Assembly (NCBI RefSeq): GCF_030445035.2
Contig: NC_080677.1
Coordinates: 7,192,001 to 7,256,000, forward strand
Origin: Dasypus novemcinctus
Taxonomy: Eukaryota; Chordata; Mammalia; Cingulata; Dasypodidae
Direction of reading: 5' to 3'
Length of the DNA: 64,000 nt
Each line of letters begins with the position of its first letter. The stretch's first letter is position 1. The position numbers and the translations under genes are program-made. Of the stretch, positions 57,000 through 64,000 are shown piece after piece. The notes beneath the pieces were generated by a model that saw only the letters and a list, made by a program, of their open reading frames with translations, was not told the origin of the DNA and searched no databases.

Positions 57000-59900
57000 C
57001 TTCATTCCCACTCTATTTCCTAGTCTAAGGGTTATCACCCCAGAAGAGGCAGAACATCACCATTTTCCATCCCAGCTGCCTGTCACTAAGGCTATATTTC
57101 AGGCAAGCATGAACAAGAGGTAGGTCTTTCCTTCTTCTGCTCAGCCTCCATGTGTGAAATGGAGATATGACACCATGAAAATTTTGGGGCTTCAATTACC
57201 TTGTCCTAGCTTGTAAGGCACTAGTTCCATGTTGGGAGGACCAACTGAGAAGACCTGAAGCTAACTACCTACTCCACTGAGTGCTTAGTTACTAAAACAA
57301 GGGAGTCACTCAAAAGGAAGCACATCAGTATTCCAATTCCCAGATCCAGAGCTCTGAATAAAAGTTTATCTGGGAGAAGCAGGCAATAAAACATATAACT
57401 CCTAATCTCACCAAAAGGAACTAACTACTTTGCAAAAGAGCATGGAGAAGTTAAAGCCTAAGAGCACTATCAAAAATAGTGGAGACTGTGGCCAAATGCA
57501 ATTGAGAGAATATCAGGACACCCATTGTGGATATAGGCTAACTGAAAGTTGGTGAGCTCTCTAGAGAGAACTAAGTAAAGAGACCTCTAGGAGGAGTCCT
57601 CCTTGGCTCAGAACAAATCTCAAACACAGAGTTCTGGAAGTTTCCTTTCAATGGAGCACAAACTTGATTGGATTAGCCTATGGAGCAATTTATGCCCTTG
57701 GACATTTCTGGAAATCAATAGAGTAATCATTCCATAATGAGTGGATCTTAATAGCTGGTTCTGATCAAGTAAAGAGACAAAGAGAGCACTTTTACACCAC
57801 GCTTAACTCACAGTGCCTGTGGGTATGTTCAAGGCTGTGTCCCCTAACGAGTAATATCACAGGCTTAACATTATGGGGGAGAAAAAGACTTCACTAAAAT
57901 AATCCTTCCAGTCACTAAACAAGTAAACAACCAAATAGCAATAACAAGCCCCAATATGTGCAGACAGGATGAGTACTCAGAGATGATACAATATATTAAC
58001 TAACATATCCAGTTTCTAAAAAAAAAAAAAAATTAAGAGACACACATGAAAAGAAACAAGTAAGTATGATTTATACATGAAAAACAGGGTACATAAACTG
58101 CCTGTGACAGGGACCAGATATTGGATTTAACAAACAGTGATTGCAAACTAGCAATTATAAATATGTTCAAAGAACTAAAGGAAACTGATTTTAAAGACAT
58201 AAAGAAGGAATGACGACAATGTAATATTGAACGGAGAGTATCAACAAAGAGACAGAAATTGTGAGAAAAGAACCAAATAGAAAATCCAGGGAGGAAATGC
58301 ACAATAACTGAAATAAAAACTCTACTAAAGGGCTCAGAATTAGGTTTAAGCTGGTAGAAGAAAGAATTAGTAAAAGTGAAGATAGAGTGATAGAAACTAC
58401 GCAATGCAGAGAGAAAAGGAATGAAGTAAATGAACAGTGGCTCAGAGAAGTGTGGGACACCATTAAGTGTGTCATCATATATTTAATGGGAGTACTAGAA
58501 GGAGAGGTGGGGAAAAAGGAGCAGAAAAATATTTTAAAATAATGCCTGCGAACTTCCAAAATTTATTTTAAAAAACACATTATTCTACATGTCATGGAAG
58601 CTCAACAAACTCAAAGGAGTATAAGCACAAAGAGATCCACAAATAGACACATAATAGTAAAAGAACTAAAAGCTAAAGACAAGGAGAAAATCTTGAAAGC
58701 AACAAAAGATAAAAAGCCTTGCCACTCATAGGGAACCCCATTAAGGCTAACTGATGATTTCTCAGAAGAAACAATGGTGGCAACAAGTCAGTGGGATAAC
58801 ACGTTCAAACTGCTCAAAGAGAATAAATCTAACAAGGAATCCTATATTCAACAATGGATTATTTCAAAAATGAGGGCAAAATGAAGACATATGAAGAGAA
58901 ACAAAAACTGAGAGCAGTATCACTGTCAGATCTACTTTAAAAAAAACACAAATGTAAGTTCCTTATGCTGAGAATAAAACAGAGAAAGTTAGATAGATCT
59001 GCATGAAAAAGCAAAGAGCAATGGTAAAGGCAATCATCTAATTATAAAAGAGTATAAATACATATTTTTTCCTTTTCTTAATTATATATGCATATAATTA
59101 TATTACTCCATCTATAGCACTTAGAAATGTGATAGATTTGCCAATAATAGCACAAAGGAGATTAGTGGTAGCAAGCTATAGTGAGCTAAGGAAATGACTT
59201 TCAGTAGAAACTCAAGTGTAAAGGAACAACTGAAGAGAACCAAAAATTATTAAATGAGAAGGTTAAGACATCAAAAGCTCTAAGTATATATTTGTTCTCC
59301 TTCCTTCTCTCAACTTCCTTAAAAGATATAAAAATTACATGATGTAATGATTATAGCAATGTATTGTCAGTTTGTAACATTTATAAATGTAATATTTATA
59401 AAAACAATACAGCCAAGAGAGGGAAAAGGGAACAGACCAATATATGGGTACATCTCAGAAGTATAAATACGCATAAATAGAAAGCTGATTTGTATAAGCT
59501 ATGAGGTATACGTATGTAAGTTATGAGGAATATGTATGCAAGAGAAATCATTAAGCATTTAACTCAAAAGAATACTTTGAAAAAAATTAAACATAAACAT
59601 TACATCAGATTCTGGTCACTTTATACAAAATGAAAAAGGTAAAGGAGAGAGGAAAAAATGAGACATGGAGCATATAGAAAACAAGTAAGATATGACTCCA
59701 ACTATATCAGCAATAACATTAAATATGAATGGATTAAAATTCCAATCAAATGGCAGAGATTGTCAGACTGAATAAAAAACAAAATCCACAAATATTCTGT
59801 CTGAAAAGGCACACTTTATGTTTTCAATGTTACAAATAGACTAAATTCAAGAATGTAAAAACATGCATCATACAAATAGCAATTAAGAGTGACTATAGTA

Positions 59901-60590
59901 ATATCAGACAAAATAGACTTTAAAATTACTAAAGAAAATAAATTATGCACATATATACATCTAATCATGAAGTATGAAAATACATGAAAAAAACTTACAT
60001 ATTTGAAGGTATAAAGAGACAATTCAACAATAATAATGGACAGAACAACTAGGCATATTATCTACAAGGAAATAGGAAAGTTTAACAGTGCTATAAACTA
60101 ACAAGAGTTAACAGATTTCTATAGAACCCTGCACTCAACAACAACAGTATATGTGTTTGTCACATGTACCCATGAAACATATTTTACAGTAGATCATATA
60201 GGAATGTATAATACAAATTTCAGTACATTAAAGGGATAGAAATAATACAGACTGAAAATAAAAAATCAATAACAAAGATACTTTGGAAGCTCACAAATAT
60301 GTGGAAGGTAAACAAATAATGGGTGAGAGAAGAAAAACAAGGAAAACTAGAAAATACTTAAGAGAAAGGAAATGAAAACAAACATACCAAAATTAATGGT
60401 TACAGCTAAAGCAGAGCTTAGAGGGAACTTTATAATTGCAAATGTCTTTATTAAAAAAGGAACAAATATTTCAAATCAATAACCTAACAGTCTACCTGAG
60501 GCACTGGGAGGAAAAGAGCAAACTAAAATTAAACAAGAAAAAGGACGGAAATAATAATGTTTAGAGTGCAAATTAACAAAAAGAGATAAG
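57000..60590 (+). mobile_element. Old L1 (L1ME-like), 5' UTR, ORF1 and first half of ORF2
   Basis: Sense L1. The left edge is uncertain: clear homology starts around 58030, and 57000-58030 is presumed 5' UTR. ORF1 text includes AATATGTTCAAAGAACTAAA near 58160 and CCTTGCCACTCATAGGG near 58718. Endonuclease starts around 59700 (ATTAAATATGAATGGATTAA). Stops break every frame. Antisense frames such as 58033-58404 and 58191-58559 are not genes. Confidence 0.75.
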
Positions 60591-60795
60591 AGGGAGTAGA
60601 TGTAGCTCAAATGCTTGTGTGCCTGCTTCCCATGTATGAGGTTCCAGGTTCAATCCCCACTACCTCCTAAAAACAAAAACGAAACAAATGAAAAAACCAA
60701 CTCTCAGTGGGGAGCAAATGTAACTCATGGTTGAGTGCCTGATTCCCATGTATGAGGTCTTAGGTTCAATCCCCAGCACCTTCTTAAAAAGAAAA
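60591..60795 (+). mobile_element. Dimeric DAS-type short SINE inside L1 ORF2
   Basis: Two short DAS units in tandem, each with TGTAGCTCA or TGTAACTCA, CCCATGTATGAGGT and a B box GGTTCAATCCC, are joined by an A-rich linker at about 60668-60702. L1 ORF2 text stops before and resumes after (AGCAATAGAGAAAACTACTG), with GAGATAA present at both edges as a likely part of the duplication. Confidence 0.8.
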
Positions 60796-63725
60796 ATTGA
60801 GATAAAAGAAGCAATAGAGAAAACTACTGAAATCAAAACCTTGCTCTTTGAAAAGTTCAGCATAATTGGTAAACCTTTCATTAGACTGATCAAGAAAAGT
60901 AGAGACAAGTCTTAAATCATTAGAATCAGAAATGAAAAATGGGACATACTACTGACTTTGCAAAAATAAAAGGAATTATAAAAGGTTACTATGACAAAAC
61001 ATATGCCAAGAAATTACGTAATTTAGAAAATATAGATGAATTTCTAGAAGGATACAAACTACCAATATGGACTCAGGAAGAAATAAACAATCTAAACAGA
61101 CTTATAACAATAAAAATATTGATACAGCAATTTAAAAAATACTACACACAAAGAAAAGCCCAGAAGCAGATGACTACACTGATGAATTCTACCAAATACT
61201 TAAATAATAATTAATACCAATTCTTCACAACTTTTCCAAAGTTAGAGTTGGAGAAATGTTTTCCAATTCATTCTATGAGGCCAATATTGCTATGTCAAAC
61301 TAGACAAAGACATCACAAGGTAACTACAGGTCAATATCCCTTAGAATATGTATCCAAAAGTACACAACAGAATACTAGTGATCCAAACTCAGCAATATAT
61401 AAAAAGAATTATACATAGTAGCTAGTGGGATTCATTCTAGAAATGCAAGGGTTAGTTTAACATCCAAAAAAGCAATTAATGTAATATACAACATGATCAT
61501 CTTAATAGACACAGAAAAAATGTTTGACAGAATCCAACATCCTTTCATGATAAAAACACTCAACCAACCAGGACTAGGAAGAAACTTCCTCAACCTGAGA
61601 AAGGACATCCACAAAAAAAACTGCCACAACTATCATCATACTTAATATTGAAAGACTGGATGCTCTCCCCTTAAGGTCAGGAATAAGACAAAGATGCAAT
61701 GTCTCACAACTTATTTTTTAACATTGTATTAGAGGTTCTAGAAAAGGCAATTAGGAAATAAAAATAATAAGAGGTATACAGATTGGAAAAAAGTATGATT
61801 ATTCAAAAATGACATAATTTTATAAGTAGAAAAATAATAAGGAATCTGCTAAAATAGAAGAACTAATAAAGAAGATGTGTGTTTGCAAGATATAAGACCA
61901 ATGGATAAAAATGAATTTTATTTCTAAACATTTTCAATATGAAATGAACTTAAGAAAATAATTCCACTTATACTAGCATCAAAAAATAAAATGCCTTGGA
62001 TTAAATTTAACAAATGAAGTATCAAAATTATACACTATAAACAACAAAACATCAGTTAAAGAAATGAAAGAAGTTCTAAATAAATGGGAAAAGATCTCAT
62101 GTTCAAGGATTGGAAAACATAACATTGCTAAGATGGAAACACTCCATAAATTTATCTACAGATTCAGTGCAATGCCTATCGGAAAACTAGATGACTTCTT
62201 TGATGAAATCCACAAACTGATTATAAAATTGATAGGGAATTTCAAAGGACCAAGAATAGCCAAAACAATTTTGAAATAAAAGAACAAAGTTGAAGGACAC
62301 ACATTTCCAAATTTCAAAACTTAAGACAAATAACAGTAATAAAGACAGTGTGGTATTGGCATAAGGATACACATATAGATTAATGGAAAAGAATTGAGAG
62401 TTCAGAAATAAACCCAAAGGTCTACCACCAACTGATTTTTGACAAGGATGCCAGGAGCATATAATGGGGAATGAAAAACCTTTTCAGCAAATAGTGCTGA
62501 GACAACTGGATAGCAACATGCATAAGAATGAATTTAGACCCCTAATATAAACAGAGTTAATACAAAATCTACTCAAAAAACATTTAAAAAAACCCAATAT
62601 ATTAGCTAAAACTATAAAACCTAGGAGTAAATCTTCATGACCTTGGATTTGACAGTGGATTCTTAGATGTGACACCAAAACATAAGCAATAAAAGAAAAG
62701 CATAAGCAACAAAAATATAAGCAACAAAAGAAAAAAAAAACATTCAAAAAATTTGTGTTTCAAGGAATGCTATCAAGAAATTAAAAGACAGAATTGGAGA
62801 AAATACTAGCAAATTCTGAATTTTATGAATTACTAGTATTGATTATATGTAACGAACACTTACAATTACATAATATAAAGACAAAAAACACAATTAAAAA
62901 TGGGCAAATGACGTGAATAGACATTTCTCTAAAGAAGACTTAAAAATGACCAATAGGCACATGAAATGGTGTTTGACCTCATCAGTTATCAGGGAAAAGC
63001 AAATAAAAATCCTAATGAAAGACCCCTTGACACCCACAGGCATGGCTACCATTAAAAAATAGATCATAAGAAGTGATGGCAAGGATGTTGAGAAATTAGA
63101 TCCCTTATCCATGGCTGGTAGGACTGGAAAATTGAAGCATAGTTTGGCAGTCCCTAAAATTTTGAAACATAGAGTTACCATATAAATCACCAATTCCAGT
63201 CATAGAGATATACCCAAGAAAAAGGAAAATATATGTCTACGCAAAAACTTGTACAAGGATGTTCATAGGAGCATTATTCACAATAGCCAAAAGTGGAAAC
63301 AACCCAAGTGACCGTCAACTAATGAATACATAAACAGAACGCAGCATGTCCACACAATGAAATGCTATTCAGTAATTAAAAATGAAGTACCGACACATGC
63401 TACAACATAAATGAACCTTAAATTATTATGTGACATGAAAGCCGTCAAGCATAAAAGACCACATATTATGTAATTCTATTTACACAAAATGCCAAAACTA
63501 TACTATCTATGGAGACAGAAAATAGATTAATGGTTATTTAGGGGTGAGTGAAATGGGAGGATAGACGGGTGATAGCTAAAGGATACAATATTTCTCTTTG
63601 GAATGATGAAAACTGTTCTAAAATTGACTATGGAGATGGTTACACATATCTGTGAACAGAATAAAAACCACTGAATTGCATCCTATGGCATTTGAATTAA
63701 ATCTCAATAAGGCTGTTAAAAAAAC
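60796..63725 (+). mobile_element. Old L1 (L1ME-like), rest of ORF2 and 3' UTR
   Basis: Reverse transcriptase continues after the SINE dimer. The frames at 60939-61214 and 62064-62279 are surviving stretches of ORF2 (for example LENIDEFLEGYKLPIWTQEE and a KWEKI-type segment). The catalytic FADD equivalent at 61802-61813 reads F-K-N-D and is followed by a stop, so the enzyme is inactive. The 3' UTR ends GCATTTGAATTAAATCTCAA then a short poly(A) at 63718-63725. Confidence 0.8.
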
Positions 63726-64000
63726 AAGAGGATGGCCAAGGTTTTAAAAAAGTAATCATAAAATAAGTTGGGAATCGTAATTGTTTGTAAATGTGGCCCC
63801 ACTTATTTGTTCCTTCCTGCGTCCACTTATTTGCCATGCAACTTAGCAGGGCTTTTCCACTGTGGGTTGGGCTCTCTCTCTATCCTTCTCATCTGGCTTA
63901 GCATTCGACTTGCTTTGACCAAAGGAACATTGGCAAGTGAGATCCAAACAGAGGTTTGCATCATCCTTGTACACTGAGCCTGCTGAGCCTTGTGCCTCCA

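Larger units (their letters stand above)
49477..64000 (-). other. ABCA13: Presumed ABCA13 intron
   Basis: No further ABCA13 exon was recognised between 49477 and the window end, so this is taken as intron. An exon for the Walker A, signature or Walker B parts of NBD2 was looked for and not seen. A short diverged exon could have been missed by eye. Confidence 0.5.

Noticed and set aside
58033-58559. Two 120-codon antisense frames rich in F, S and L
   Set aside because: They are complements of A-rich L1 ORF1, which always yields such frames.

Overview
This window is mammalian nuclear DNA. It is AT-rich, dense in retroelements, and has no compact operon-like gene order. The SINEs point to a xenarthran, most likely the nine-banded armadillo (Dasypus): tRNA-derived elements of the DAS type are present, including two copies of a longer type and two head-to-tail dimers of a shorter type, several with clear target-site duplications. 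The species is inferred from memory of repeat families, not from a database search.

Only one functional protein gene was recognised. On the minus strand, three terminal coding exons of an ABCA-family transporter, best matched to ABCA13, lie at 49371-49476, 48013-48150 and 46898-46993. All splice sites are GT/AG, the phases agree, there is an ordinary stop codon, and a plausible 3' UTR follows with AATAAA at 46392-46397. The rest of the gene should continue beyond the right edge; no further exon was found between 49.5 and 64 kb. Everything left of about 46.4 kb is then sequence 3' of the gene and reads as a repeat-filled gene-poor region.

Layout. 0-10 kb: single-copy DNA, an antisense MaLR-type LTR, MIRs, a GC-rich block split by a DAS SINE, and a probable retroviral LTR. 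10.1-18.4 kb: an old sense-strand L1 interrupted by a 3 kb xenarthran repeat array and by a Tigger-type DNA transposon. 18.4-29.6 kb: mostly unassigned DNA with MIR, L2 and LTR fragments, an antisense xenarthran repeat and an antisense DAS SINE. 29.6-31.0 kb: a 5'-truncated processed pseudogene of ZNF622 sitting inside an older MaLR-type LTR. 31-46 kb: L2, antisense L1 fragments, a second xenarthran repeat array, ancient repeats carrying a DAS dimer, and several LTRs. 46-49.5 kb: the ABCA13 3' end with intronic LTR, MIR and MER5. 49.5-57 kb: presumed ABCA13 intron with L2, MIR and one more LTR. 57-63.7 kb: a long, dead sense-strand L1 with a DAS dimer inside.

No convincing new biological system was seen. 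The most useful observations are the intact ABCA13 3' end, the nested ZNF622 retrocopy with a 270-codon open frame, and a tandem 3'-unit architecture shared by two copies of a xenarthran repeat.
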